Below, one piece after another: positions 1-7,544 of a stretch of DNA of 46,572 nucleotides (the first letter of the stretch is position 1; every line of letters starts with the position of its first letter). Under the pieces are notes generated by a model that was not told the DNA's origin, ran no database searches, and saw nothing but the letters and a program-made list of their open reading frames with translations. Origin of the DNA: Deltaproteobacteria bacterium (GTDB lineage: Bacteria; Desulfobacterota_B; Binatia; UBA9968); NCBI GenBank assembly GCA_027297485.1, contig JAPUHZ010000346.1, positions 1 to 46,572 on the forward strand, read 5' to 3'. Position numbers and translations under genes: made by a program.

Positions 1-153
1 CTTCATTATGACGCGATCTACTCCCGGCGAATGGTTTACACCTTCAGCAAACAGGTTAACACTCCGATTTGAATGACCGAGCCTCGTGTAGATGGTGAAA
101 AACTTGTCCGTACCTCCTGCCAAGGCTAAACCCAGGCACAAAAGGAAAGCCAA
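1..153 (-). CDS. Possible start of a secreted protein, running off the left edge
   Basis: A minus-strand frame is open from a TTG at 153 to the window edge (51 codons). It begins with a short hydrophobic stretch (AFLLCLGLALA) and a plausible signal-peptidase site before GGTDKFF, which looks like a secreted protein's signal peptide. A G-rich stretch just upstream could serve as ribosome binding site. The remaining residues match no family that I recognise. The frame is short, the start codon is weak and the region is full of decayed sequence, so this may be a chance frame. The downstream part lies outside the window. Confidence 0.28.
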   Translation of the reverse strand, partial: MAFLLCLGLALAGGTDKFFTIYTRLGHSNRSVNLFAEGVNHSPGVDRVIMK

Positions 154-704
154 AGACGCCCCCCTACCCCTGGATAAAGACTGTAGCTAAAAGTGTAGCT
201 AATTGGAGTAGACAAGGAATTTCATGGGGTGATGTGGAGTGGACCAAGGGCCAGAAAAGCCAATGTTTTGGCACTTCCTAGCACTCCTAATCACTCCATG
301 ATACTGCCCAAAAGTTATTACGAATCAGTTGCTCTACCAGCTGAGCTAGGGTGGCACGAGCAGGAAATTCAAGGACGTAGGTTAATCGTAAGGGGATTTT
401 ACCAGAGAGACCCGTTTGGTGACAAGCCTAGTGCCATGCCTGTAGTAGTAGCGAATCCGCGCTCCGTATTAAGAGCGGCATAAACGGCCTGGGCTTTAAG
501 AGCGGAGTGGCTCAAGATTTCACAAGCTGTGCGCTAAGAAGAGAAAAGCCGAAGCGGCTCCCCCTTATCAAAGAAGACATAACGAACAACGACCTTATGT
601 CGAAAAGGACACCAAATAGGGAAGAAGGGGCTGACTATGGACGCGGAGTTCACGGACAGACTCTCGGCAGAGAGCAAGCTATCAGGCCATCTAAGCAGAA
701 TCCA
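154..704. other. Gene-poor stretch with remnants
   Basis: I see no convincing gene here. Plus-strand frames at 229-483 and 507-914 are open but have no family resemblance and overlap a tRNA relic and a better minus-strand ORF. A short direct repeat, GTAGCTAA/GTAGCTAA, lies at about 182-201. The only recognisable element is the tRNA-Thr half at 317-355. The stretch looks like decayed flanking sequence of a former integration site. Confidence 0.5.
317..355 (-). pseudogene. 5' half of a tRNA-Thr(CGT), truncated after the anticodon
   Basis: Read on the minus strand from 355, the sequence has a tRNA-like acceptor 5' strand (GCCACCC), TA, a perfect D-arm (GCTC, AGCTGGTA, GAGC), and an anticodon stem and loop with CGT at 322-320. 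The 3' side of the anticodon stem then reads TAACT instead of the expected TCAGT. No T-arm (GGTTCGA) or matching acceptor 3' strand follows. The gene is therefore broken at the anticodon loop, a favourite crossover site of tyrosine integrases. A more decayed copy lies at 1304-1342, and similarity between the two continues about 15 bp beyond the break. Confidence 0.7.
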
Positions 705-1052
705 TCATGCGCGCTCGGTCGGAATGGAATTTCCGCTTTCCTCCTTTTTACAGTGCCATTGAATTGTGAGATCGAGGACCAGATGGCCCTTTACGGAATC
801 CTCTTTGACGTTTACGTACTTCACAAAACGGGCATTGGGGCATTCAGGATTTGTGGCACAAAACATAGTAGCCCAGAAGGACGCTTGATCTTTGGCCTTG
901 TTAAATGCGGCTAACCTCTCCTCCATAGTTGGCGAATCAGCTTTCTGGTTGCTACGGCCCACCCCGGTGGTGGTGAAGGACCCAGCTTCACCGCAGGGCT
1001 GATTCACCCACTCAACTTCATGTCTTTCTAGTGGAACGTCCGGCATTTCCAC
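705..1052 (-). CDS. Small Cys-rich hypothetical protein
   Basis: I do not recognise a family. The C-terminal two thirds looks like real protein: an amphipathic start (MEERLAAFNKAKDQASF), then a Cys-containing segment with FCATNPECPNARF and a final WHCKKEE, which could form a small metal-binding or disulfide-stabilised fold. The N-terminal 42 residues look less natural, so translation may start at the ATG at 926, giving about 73 residues. It is the only plausible gene between the two tRNA-Thr relics, which makes it a candidate cargo remnant of a lost element. The opposing plus-strand frame (507-914) is less protein-like. Confidence 0.42.
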   Translation of the reverse strand: MEMPDVPLERHEVEWVNQPCGEAGSFTTTGVGRSNQKADSPTMEERLAAFNKAKDQASFWATMFCATNPECPNARFVKYVNVKEDSVKGHLVLDLTIQWHCKKEESGNSIPTERA

Positions 1053-1303
1053 CCCTTTTCAAGTTGGCATACTTTCCATTTACTTATAAGATCGGTTGCT
1101 GGACGTAAGGCTTTAGGATCTTTAGGGAATTTCTGTGGAGGGAACGCGTCCCGAAATTTAGCCAAGAAGCATGGCCGTCATACACCCTGTTGGGGTGGCC
1201 CACTTGAATCATTGCGGAAAGCGGGGTTGGGGTGATGAGCCGTATCTGTTGGTGGTTTCAAAGGCAGGTCTGATGCTCTTTATCATCTCACAGCCTAGAA
1301 ATT

Positions 1304-1342
1304 ATTGCCAATCAGTTCCTCTACCAACTAAGCTAGGGTGGG
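1304..1342 (-). pseudogene. Second, more decayed 5' half of a tRNA-Thr
   Basis: On the minus strand from 1342 the sequence reads CCCACCC, TA, GCTT, AGTTGGTA, GAGG, then an anticodon-like loop TTGGCAA. This is the same tRNA 5' half as at 317-355, with a broken first D-stem pair and an anticodon that seems mutated from GGT (Thr) to GGC. The 3' anticodon strand is TAATT and no T-arm follows. It begins on the base after the TGA stop of the small membrane protein gene. The two halves share about 80 percent identity over some 45 bp by eye. Confidence 0.6.
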
Positions 1343-1651
1343 TCACAGAGGTTTGACAAAGTGAAAGATCGAAACCAGGGCAAAAGAACCGACATAAGCG
1401 GCCAGGAAATCGAAGAGAAGACGGAGGTTGGAAAAGTACTCTAACAAAAATTCCTTGAGCCCGAAGTAGACGAGAAGGTATTGACCAAGGAAAGAGCCCA
1501 GCAATCCCACGCTGATATAGTAAATGAAGCCTGCTCCTTTCCCGGGGGCTACAGTCTTTAGGGCCGCAAAGCCGGCAAAAAAAACAATGATCAAAGTAGC
1601 CAGAAGATTGTCCTGAAAGTATTTCAAAACTTCTTCTGTGACTTCTCTCAT
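1343..1651 (-). CDS. Small integral membrane protein at the end of the thiamine operon
   Basis: The protein has about 102 residues from the ATG at 1651. This start lies 4 bases after the thiE stop, so the gene is probably translationally coupled to it. The sequence shows about three hydrophobic segments: LLATLIIVFFAGFAAL, then a glycine-rich IYYISVGLLGSFLGQYLLVYF, then FLAAYVGSFALVSIF. The layout resembles small Gly-rich inner-membrane proteins of the GlsB/YeaQ (transglycosylase-associated) type, but I cannot make a firm assignment. A longer frame back to 1711 exists but would run far into thiE. Position suggests co-regulation by the TPP riboswitch. A thiamine transport role is only a guess. 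Its stop codon abuts a tRNA-Thr relic. Confidence 0.7.
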   Translation of the reverse strand: MREVTEEVLKYFQDNLLATLIIVFFAGFAALKTVAPGKGAGFIYYISVGLLGSFLGQYLLVYFGLKEFLLEYFSNLRLLFDFLAAYVGSFALVSIFHFVKPL

Positions 1652-1655
1652 GCGG

Positions 1656-2288
1656 TCACTTTCTAAGAATGGTGAGGATCGCCCGAGCAGCCCCCAGTGG
1701 ATCAATGGCACTCATGACTGCGGAGATCAGAGCCACCCCTCGAGCACCAGCTCCCTTGGCCTCCTCTATATTGCCTGTCTTGATTCCACCGATAGCATAA
1801 ACGGGAAGGGAAATTTTTTCCACCACTTCTTTTAGAGAGGCAAGACCCTGGGGCTGTCCATAGGCGGTTTTGGAGGGAGTGAAGTAGACAGGACCAAACA
1901 GAATAAAATCAGCTCCCGCTCGCTCCGCCTCTTCGGCTTCTTTCAGAGAATGGGTCGAGGCGCCGATCAGTTTTTTCGTGCCAAGGAGAGATCTTGCAGC
2001 TTCAATTGGCATCGAATCGTTTCCCAATTGAACCCCATCTGCATCGACTCCGAGAGCCACGTCAACCCGGTCATTAATAAATAGGTTGGCGTGATAACGA
2101 TCGCATAGTGATTTTGTCTGTTCAGCGAGACGGAGAAGATTTCTTCCACCTAGGTCCTTCTCACGCAGTTGAATGGCTTGCACCCCGCCGTCTAATGCCT
2201 GTTCAAGAACCCAGAGCAGATCTCTTTCCCGGGTCTGGCTGCGGTCCGTGACGAGATAAAGGTCAAAGCTAGGGGAGCGCGATTGCAA
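1656..2288 (-). CDS. thiE: Thiamine-phosphate synthase
   Basis: ThiE joins HMP pyrophosphate to thiazole phosphate carboxylate to give thiamine monophosphate in the cytoplasm. The protein (210 residues, normal length) is a TIM barrel with YLVTDR near the start, AIQLREKDL (pyrophosphate/Mg site region), LFINDRVDVAL, GVQLGNDSMP, IGASTHSLKEAEEA, FGPVYFTPSKT and a C-terminal VYAIGGI followed by GVALISAVM, all family hallmarks. The start is a TTG at 2288, 8 bases after the thiG stop, without a strong Shine-Dalgarno sequence, which suggests coupling to thiG. It is the third gene of the TPP-riboswitch-controlled operon. ThiE is a confident call; the exact start is less certain. Confidence 0.95.
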   Translation of the reverse strand: MQSRSPSFDLYLVTDRSQTRERDLLWVLEQALDGGVQAIQLREKDLGGRNLLRLAEQTKSLCDRYHANLFINDRVDVALGVDADGVQLGNDSMPIEAARSLLGTKKLIGASTHSLKEAEEAERAGADFILFGPVYFTPSKTAYGQPQGLASLKEVVEKISLPVYAIGGIKTGNIEEAKGAGARGVALISAVMSAIDPLGAARAILTILRK

Positions 2289-2296
2289 AGGACGTT

Positions 2297-3070
2297 TTAA
2301 CCCAGGACTCCATCCAGCGGGCTGGAGGCAGTAGCGTAGAGTTTTTTGGGAATACGCCCTGCCAGGAAAGCCTTTCTTCCCGCCTCTATGGCGAGTTTCA
2401 TCGCCTCGGCCATCAAGAACGGATCGTTGGCACCGGCAATAGCCGTGTTCATCAGTACCCCGTCACAACCCAGCTCCATAGCAATAGAGGCATCAGAGGC
2501 GGTTCCCACTCCAGCATCGACAATCACGGGAACCGTGGCCTGTTCCAGGATGATCCGAATGTTATAGGGATTGCGAATTCCAAGACCGGAGCCGATCGGC
2601 GCCGCTAGCGGCATGACTGCAGCGCATCCCATTTCCTGAAGTTTCTTTGCCGCAACAGTGTCATCGTTGATATAAGGCAAGACAAGAAACCCTTCTTTAA
2701 TCAGGACTCGTGCGGCTTCAAGGGTGGCCGGGATATCGGGGAAGAGGGTCTTCTCATCTCCGATGACCTCCAGCTTGACCATATGGCCTACCCCAGCCTC
2801 ACGGGCTAGACGACAGGTCCGGACAGCCTCATCAGCCGTGTAGCATCCAGCAGTGTTGGGTAAGATAGTATATTTTTCGAGGTCCAGGTAGTCGAGCAGA
2901 TTCTCCTTATGGGGATCTGTAATGTTGACCCGGCGTACGGCTACGGTGACGATCTCCGCGCCTGAGGCCTCGATGGCACTTTGCGTCTCGCGGAAGTCTT
3001 TATATTTTCCGGTCCCCACAATGAGGCGCGACCTGTAAGTCCTATCGGCCAGCTTAAGTAGGTCTTCCAT
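2297..3070 (-). CDS. thiG: Thiazole synthase
   Basis: ThiG forms the thiazole phosphate ring of thiamine from deoxyxylulose phosphate, dehydroglycine and the thiocarboxylate of ThiS. The 257-residue protein has the family's normal length and landmarks: [13 protein letters not shown] near the N-terminus, [11 protein letters not shown], the [16 protein letters not shown] segment, [11 protein letters not shown] including the Schiff-base lysine region, then [25 protein letters not shown] and [13 protein letters not shown] in phosphate-binding loops. It starts 6 bases after thiS and is followed 8 bases later by thiE. The operon is controlled by the TPP riboswitch at 3382-3476. Confidence 0.97.
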   Translation of the reverse strand: MEDLLKLADRTYRSRLIVGTGKYKDFRETQSAIEASGAEIVTVAVRRVNITDPHKENLLDYLDLEKYTILPNTAGCYTADEAVRTCRLAREAGVGHMVKLEVIGDEKTLFPDIPATLEAARVLIKEGFLVLPYINDDTVAAKKLQEMGCAAVMPLAAPIGSGLGIRNPYNIRIILEQATVPVIVDAGVGTASDASIAMELGCDGVLMNTAIAGANDPFLMAEAMKLAIEAGRKAFLAGRIPKKLYATASSPLDGVLG

Positions 3071-3076
3071 TTTTTA

Positions 3077-3277
3077 TTATCCCCCTCCAACAAATTGGAC
3101 AATCTCAAGCGTGTCACCTTCCTTTAACAAGGTAGCATCATGCGCATCGCGGGAAAGGACGTCCCGGTTCAGTTCCACGACCACCCTGCCGGGACGAATC
3201 CCTAGCTCCTCGAGTAGTTTTGTCACACTGAGCCCCGCTGCGATTTCTCTCTCTTCGCTGTTGATATGAACTATCAC
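3077..3277 (-). CDS. thiS: Sulfur carrier protein ThiS
   Basis: ThiS is a ubiquitin-fold protein whose C-terminal Gly-Gly is adenylated and converted to a thiocarboxylate that donates sulfur to ThiG. The 66-residue protein ends in QFVGGG, which provides the Gly-Gly tail, and has VVVELNRDVLSRDAHDATLLKEGD in two family-typical blocks. The start is a GTG at 3277. The anti-Shine-Dalgarno-like AGGTGAT overlaps the GTG itself and sits directly after the T-tract of the upstream hairpin, so initiation may depend on whether that hairpin forms. No thiF is present in this window. Confidence 0.93.
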   Translation of the reverse strand: MIVHINSEEREIAAGLSVTKLLEELGIRPGRVVVELNRDVLSRDAHDATLLKEGDTLEIVQFVGGG

Positions 3278-3280
3278 CTA

Positions 3281-3330
3281 ATAAAAAACCGCATCCGACT
3301 TGACCACATAAACATGGTCAGGGAATACGG
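3281..3330 (-). terminator. Attenuator terminator between TPP riboswitch and thiS
   Basis: On the minus strand, CCGTATTCC (3330-3322) can pair with GGATGCGG (3296-3289) with one bulged T. An inner TGACCA/TGGTCA stem (3320-3315 with 3306-3301) extends the hairpin. TTTTTTATT follows directly. This is the form of an intrinsic terminator. Its position between the aptamer and thiS suggests TPP-dependent premature termination. Because the T-tract abuts the thiS start, translation could be affected as well. Confidence 0.7.
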
Positions 3331-3381
3331 TCTTAAGTTCGTCCCGCCGCTAATCTTTCTAAAGGGACAGTGACTTTCACG

Positions 3382-3476
3382 CTTCCCTACGCCGGCACTA
3401 TCCGGATCAGGTTCAAAGGGTTACCCGATGTTCCCCATGTCGGGCTCTCAGTCTGCCTTAGGCAGACACCCCTAGC
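3382..3476 (-). ncRNA. TPP riboswitch (THI element) aptamer
   Basis: Read on the minus strand, the sequence carries the THI-box hallmarks in order: CTAGGGGTG at the 5' side, CTGAGAG, ACCCTTTGAACCTGATC, GGATAGTGCCGGCGTAGG, then GAAGC closing the first helix. A variable stem (GTCTGCCT/AGGCAGAC) lies in the P3a position. It is located 105 bases before thiS and has a terminator-like hairpin in between. Binding of thiamine pyrophosphate would be expected to shut down thiSGE and the small membrane gene. Confidence 0.96.
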
Positions 3477-3519
3477 AATAAAAAATAATTAGCAGACGGG
3501 GAGGGCCAAGTCAAACCAA

Positions 3520-4365
3520 CTAAAGCTCGACTGTGACGCTGGCATAGCCTACCACCTCCCTCATGGGGACCGTATCACCGGAATGGCAGTGCTTGAGCAA
3601 TCGTGCCTGTCTTGCCCCTAGGGCCTTAGCGGCAAAAAGGAAGACCGCTGTAGGAAAAACTCCGCACATGCTGATAGCCTCTTCCTCCACTGTCTTTAGT
3701 AGGCCTACCGGGTCAAGAGCCAGGAGCTGTTCCAAGGCCATCCGGTCAAGCCTCTCGGTCTCCTTTGGGGAAAGATAATGGCTGAGATCGCTGCTGGCAA
3801 TTAAGACTGTTTTTTTCTTAGAAGCTGTGTTCGTTTTGTGCACGTGCGCTATTGCCTGGCCGAGTTGGGCACACTGTTCTTCAGAGAGATAAGAGAGCGA
3901 GACAGGCAAAAAGGTGAATTTGCTTAGGACGCCTTGAAGAAACGGAAGCTGGACCTCGATGCTGTGCTCCTTGAGGTGGGGTTGTTCATCCTTTTCCAAA
4001 AAATCGAGCTGCGCCTCTAACAGTTCACTCATCTCGCGATCCACCTCGATCTTGCCGAGGGGGGTCTCCCAGTAATCTGCCGGACTGAGCGCAGCCTTGG
4101 ACCCTTTTCCTCGATGATTCACCCCCAGGAGAATGACGCACTCAATATCTCTCTCCAGGCTCGAATAAAAGTGGGCGGCACAAGGACCCGAATAGATATA
4201 ACCGGCGTGGGGAACCATCCCTCCTAAGAGAGACGGAGAAAGGGATTTCACTCCGCGAGGACCAAGGGGGCTGGATACAAGGCATTCCTCCAAGAGTTGT
4301 TTCAGCTCTTCAGCTTTTGCGGGATAGAAAGATCCCGCTACCGCCGGAGTCCTGACCCGCTCCAT
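3520..4365 (-). CDS. Memo-family protein (AmmeMemoRadiSam system protein B)
   Basis: The 281-residue protein begins RTPAVAGSFYPAKAEEL, the Memo-family signature, and carries the putative metal or catalytic residues in GMVPHAGYIYSGPCAAHFY, ILLGVNHRG, SSDLSHYLS and CGVFPTAVFL. The family is related to class III extradiol dioxygenases. In bacteria it is usually encoded with an AMMECR1-domain protein and a radical SAM enzyme, but neither partner is seen here. The biochemical role is not established. It starts with ATG at 4365 behind AAGGACT and follows the hydrolase gene at 4382-5326 by 16 bases, so the two are probably cotranscribed. Confidence 0.9.
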   Translation of the reverse strand: MERVRTPAVAGSFYPAKAEELKQLLEECLVSSPLGPRGVKSLSPSLLGGMVPHAGYIYSGPCAAHFYSSLERDIECVILLGVNHRGKGSKAALSPADYWETPLGKIEVDREMSELLEAQLDFLEKDEQPHLKEHSIEVQLPFLQGVLSKFTFLPVSLSYLSEEQCAQLGQAIAHVHKTNTASKKKTVLIASSDLSHYLSPKETERLDRMALEQLLALDPVGLLKTVEEEAISMCGVFPTAVFLFAAKALGARQARLLKHCHSGDTVPMREVVGYASVTVEL

Positions 4366-4381
4366 AAGTCCTTAATCCCTA

Positions 4382-5326
4382 CTAAGGCGCAGCTATCTCT
4401 ACTTGGAGGGTGCCGATCCCCTCGATTTCCCCTTCGACATGATCTCCTGGCTTGAGGAAGAATGGCGGTACACGGGCAAAGCCGACGCCTGAGGGAGTTC
4501 CGGTGCTGATGATCTCCCCTGGCTCCAGAGTCATGCCTCTGGAGAGCGCCTCAATGGTGGTCGGTATGTCGAATATCATGTCACGGGTATTACCATCCTG
4601 CATGACTTCTCCGTTAACACGGCAGATGAGCCTGATCTCTTGCGGATTAGGGAAGGCACTTTTGTGCACGATCCAGGGACCCAAGGGGCAATAGGTGTCG
4701 AGGGATTTACCCTTGAACCACTGGCCGTGTCTGCGCTGCAGGTCCCGAGCGGTCATGTCGAGGCAGATGGTGTAACCGAAGATAAAATCAGAGACTTTTT
4801 CCTTGGGGATGTCTCTCCCTTTCTTCCCTATGATCACCGCCAGCTCGATCTCAAAGTCGAGCTTCTCGGTTGCCTTGTGGTGAATGACTTTTCCCAAGTG
4901 GCCGATCAGCGAAGTTGCGGGCTTGGTAAAGAAAACCGGGGCCTCAGGAAATTTCAGCTCTAGTGAGCGAGCTCTAGCACCTTCTTCGATATGCTCCCGG
5001 TAATTGACCCCAAGAAGAATGACATTCTTCCTTGACCAAGGAATAGGGGATGCGATCTTGGTTTGGCTAAGCTTAAGTAGGGCCCCGGCACGGCTGAGCC
5101 TTTTGAGTCCCTCTGCGTCTTTTCCCGCCACATATCTTGCCGCCTTTTTAGCTAAGCTGAGGGCCTTGGCGCCTCCCTCGATCAAGGCCTGCATACTGGT
5201 CAAGCAGTCCGGAGAGCCACCTTTCAGATAACGCCGATTGACCTCGGCCAGATCAATGATCTGATCCCCTGGCGCCATGAGGCCTATCCGGGTCTGATTT
5301 TTCCGCGTGAAGGTTAATAGACGCAT
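4382..5326 (-). CDS. Fumarylacetoacetate hydrolase family protein
   Basis: This is a FAH-fold enzyme of 314 residues. The family hydrolyses or decarboxylates 1,3-dicarbonyl or 2-oxo acid substrates using a Mg ion held by acidic residues. The sequence shows an N-terminal domain (MRLLTFTRKNQTRIGL), then ILLGVNYREHIEEG, PEAPVFFTKPATSLIGH, the metal-binding DFEIELAVIIGKKGRDI, FGYTICLDMTARDLQ and the end block GEIISTGTPSGVGFAR. These are typical of the 2-hydroxyhepta-2,4-diene-1,7-dioate isomerase-like branch. The substrate cannot be read from the sequence. It starts with ATG at 5326 behind GGGGAGA and is the first gene of a two-gene unit with the Memo gene. Confidence 0.9.
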   Translation of the reverse strand: MRLLTFTRKNQTRIGLMAPGDQIIDLAEVNRRYLKGGSPDCLTSMQALIEGGAKALSLAKKAARYVAGKDAEGLKRLSRAGALLKLSQTKIASPIPWSRKNVILLGVNYREHIEEGARARSLELKFPEAPVFFTKPATSLIGHLGKVIHHKATEKLDFEIELAVIIGKKGRDIPKEKVSDFIFGYTICLDMTARDLQRRHGQWFKGKSLDTYCPLGPWIVHKSAFPNPQEIRLICRVNGEVMQDGNTRDMIFDIPTTIEALSRGMTLEPGEIISTGTPSGVGFARVPPFFLKPGDHVEGEIEGIGTLQVEIAAP

Positions 5327-5426
5327 CTCTTCTCCCCAGTCTATCCCAGTTAGAGCAGGAACTCATCATGTATAAGAAAGGAGATGCGGGTTGTCAAGGA
5401 GAGCCTATCAATGGTAATTTTCAGCT

Positions 5427-5651
5427 ATGAAGAACAAAGAAGGCCAGGTAACGATGCGGGTGGGGGATCGCATCCTGATAAACAAGGGCATCTCCAAGAA
5501 GGTCCTTATTGTGGCACGGGTGGATATTCCTTACTCCACGGAAAGGGCCTTTGTCACTAAATCGGGAGGAGACTTCACCATCGGTCTCAAGGTCTGGAAA
5601 TCCGATTATGCCTGGAATGAGAGGAGTCAAATGTGGATCCACAAGGGTTAG
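5427..5651 (+). CDS. Small conserved-looking hypothetical protein before holA
   Basis: This is a 74-residue frame, or 65 residues from the ATG at 5454, which has a better upstream AGGCCAGG. I recognise no family. The sequence (RVGDRILINKGISKKVLIVARVDIP, then TKSGGDFTIGLKVW and NERSQMWIHKG) looks like a small beta-rich fold. It is followed 7 bases later by the likely holA start, so it may be the leader gene of the holA operon. The overlapping frame used by a longer holA call (from 5509) is not protein-like. Confidence 0.5.
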   Translation: MKNKEGQVTMRVGDRILINKGISKKVLIVARVDIPYSTERAFVTKSGGDFTIGLKVWKSDYAWNERSQMWIHKG

Positions 5652-5658
5652 CCTCGGT

Positions 5659-6990
5659 ATGAAACGAGGTTTGGAAGCTCTCCTCTCCGAGATCCGAAAA
5701 GGGAATGGACCCTCATTGCTGCTCCTCCATGGCGATGACTTCCAGGTGCACACGGCAACGAAGGCGATTCTCGATCTCCTAGTACCGCCAGAAAAACGGG
5801 CGTTCAACCTGGAGGAGTTTGATGGTCGCTCTACCCCGTGGGATGAGATCGAGGCGGCCTTGATGACCCCGCCGCTCTTTCCGGGAAGAAAGACGGTTTT
5901 GGTAGAGAACGCTCCCTATTTCCTCTCGCGCGAGCACAAAGGGGAGTTAGGTGAAAGAGTGCGGCGACTCTGGCGCGAGGGGAAAAAAGATGAGGCGGCC
6001 AGACTTTTCTTGGATCTCCTGCTCTTGGAAGGATGGACTCAAGAACGATGGGGGAGGCTCCAAGAGGCATCCTCTGCGGCTCAGGTCGCAGGACTCTTTA
6101 GTGGGGATGGCGAAGAGGTGAGAGAAGAAGTGGAAGGGATCTTGGCATTTTGCCGCAGCAGAGGGATCGACCTGAGTCAGCACGGGGCAGGTGAGGGGCA
6201 TAGACTTATGGAGTTTATGGAGCAGGGCCTGCCTTCATGGGACGTCCTCCTGATTGTTGCTTTTCACGTGGATCGTAGGACCCGTCTCTATCGGAGATTT
6301 GAGGAAAAGGGGGCTGTGCTCGATCTGGGTTTGAAGCGGGAGAGGAGTGGCAGGATTAGCCGAGAGACGCTAACAGAGTTTCTCGACCAACGCCTCAAAG
6401 AGGCTGGAAAGAAGATCGAGTCGCAAGCCAGGGAAATGATTTCGCTCAGAGCCGGTGATGAACTCTGGGCCGTCCACCAGGAGTTGGAGAAGCTGTTTCT
6501 CTATGTGGGGGAAGATCCGTGGATTAGGGTGAAGGATGTAGAGGAGGTCTTTTTAGATCAGGGAGAGGCCTGGGTCTTTGATCTAACCCAAGCGATCGCA
6601 GAGAGAGACTCGATACGGGCACTCGCGCATTTGGCGCGTCTGTTGTCTCAGGGGGACCATCCTTTGAAACTCTTGGGAACGATTGTGAGTGAAGTACGAC
6701 GGCTATTGGCAGCGCGCCATCTCATTGAGGGAGAGGTACGTCAGAGATGGAGCAGGGAGATGACCTATCCTCAGTTTCAGATGAGCGTGCTACAGCAGGG
6801 GCCTCCGCTCGTCACCCGAAGCCCTTACGGGGACTACATGAGCTTTAAGAAAGCAGAGAACTTTACGACCCAGGAGCTTCTCCGCTACTTGGGATGGATC
6901 TATCAAGCCGATATCCGCCTCAAATCAGCCGGCAACCCTCCACGCACGGTCATGGAGAGGTTAATCCTGGAGATGTGCCGAGAAAAATGA
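5659..6990 (+). CDS. holA: DNA polymerase III subunit delta
   Basis: HolA (delta) is the clamp-loader subunit that opens the beta sliding clamp. From the ATG at 5659 the protein has 443 residues and begins MKRGLEALLSEIRKG. Next comes a nucleotide-fold segment SLLLLHGDDFQVHTATKAI without a true Walker A, as is normal for delta. It then has FNLEEFDG, the clamp-contact region ALMTPPLFPGRKTVLVENAPYF, and the C-terminal helical collar (AVHQELEKLFLYVG, WVFDLTQAIAERD, HPLKLLGTIVSEVRRLLAARHL). It is longer than E. coli delta (343) because of an insert near residues 100-200. An upstream extension to 5509 overlaps the small gene before it and looks spurious. It overlaps the next gene by ATGA. Confidence 0.9.
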   Translation: MKRGLEALLSEIRKGNGPSLLLLHGDDFQVHTATKAILDLLVPPEKRAFNLEEFDGRSTPWDEIEAALMTPPLFPGRKTVLVENAPYFLSREHKGELGERVRRLWREGKKDEAARLFLDLLLLEGWTQERWGRLQEASSAAQVAGLFSGDGEEVREEVEGILAFCRSRGIDLSQHGAGEGHRLMEFMEQGLPSWDVLLIVAFHVDRRTRLYRRFEEKGAVLDLGLKRERSGRISRETLTEFLDQRLKEAGKKIESQAREMISLRAGDELWAVHQELEKLFLYVGEDPWIRVKDVEEVFLDQGEAWVFDLTQAIAERDSIRALAHLARLLSQGDHPLKLLGTIVSEVRRLLAARHLIEGEVRQRWSREMTYPQFQMSVLQQGPPLVTRSPYGDYMSFKKAENFTTQELLRYLGWIYQADIRLKSAGNPPRTVMERLILEMCREK

Positions 6991-7544
6991 AGGCAAAAGG
7001 CAAAAGGCAAAAAGAAATGGGGATTTTGTTTTTAACTCTTTACCTTTTCCTTTTTACTGCCTTTGCTTGGGCAGGGATGGCCGTTCAGGCTTGCTTCAGT
7101 CCCCTGGGGAAGTGTTCGAGCCATATTCTTCGAGAGATTGACCAGGCCCAAAGGGAGATTCTTGCAGCGGTCTATGCTTTTACCAGTGATGACCTCGCTT
7201 GGGCTTTAGTCAAGGCACAGCGACGCGGGGTGAAAGTCCAGGTGGTCTTGGATCAGGAGTTTGACACAGGGAACGAAAGCTCCAAGGGGTCATTTTTAGA
7301 ACAACAGGGGCTTTCAGTCCGGCGCATCTCTGGATTAAATAGGGGAAGGAGGAAAAGAAGGACTGGGCTGATGCACCAGAAGTTTGCCGTCATTGACCGC
7401 AGGGTGGTCCTGACCGGATCGTATAACTGGACCGTGTCGGCGGACGAATTTAACGACGAAAACCTGCTTCTTTTCCGTGATGCCGGACCGCTGGCAGAAG
7501 AGTATCGTAAGGAGTTTCTTCGTCTTTGGGAGAAGACACGGTGA
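6987..7544 (+). CDS. Secreted or membrane-anchored phospholipase D-like nuclease
   Basis: The 185-residue protein has an N-terminal basic stretch and hydrophobic segment (GILFLTLYLFLFTAFAWAG), a signal peptide or anchor. A single PLD domain follows. Its HKD motif is HQKFAVIDRRVVLTGSYNW, with NDENLL after it, and ILAAVYAFTSDDLAWALVKA precedes it. Single-HKD proteins of this size (Nuc/EDTA-resistant nuclease type) act as dimers and cleave phosphodiesters such as DNA. The start overlaps the holA stop as ATGA, so translation is coupled. An export role for DNA turnover is inferred from the signal peptide only. Confidence 0.88.
   Translation: MKAKGKRQKEMGILFLTLYLFLFTAFAWAGMAVQACFSPLGKCSSHILREIDQAQREILAAVYAFTSDDLAWALVKAQRRGVKVQVVLDQEFDTGNESSKGSFLEQQGLSVRRISGLNRGRRKRRTGLMHQKFAVIDRRVVLTGSYNWTVSADEFNDENLLLFRDAGPLAEEYRKEFLRLWEKTR

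Noticed and set aside
229..914. Two plus-strand open frames (229-483, 507-914) as genes
   Set aside because: They overlap a tRNA relic and a better minus-strand ORF, have no recognisable motifs and show no ribosome site.
5509..5658. An N-terminal extension of holA
   Set aside because: The 50 added residues are not protein-like and overlap the upstream small gene; the ATG at 5659 gives a normal delta N-terminus.
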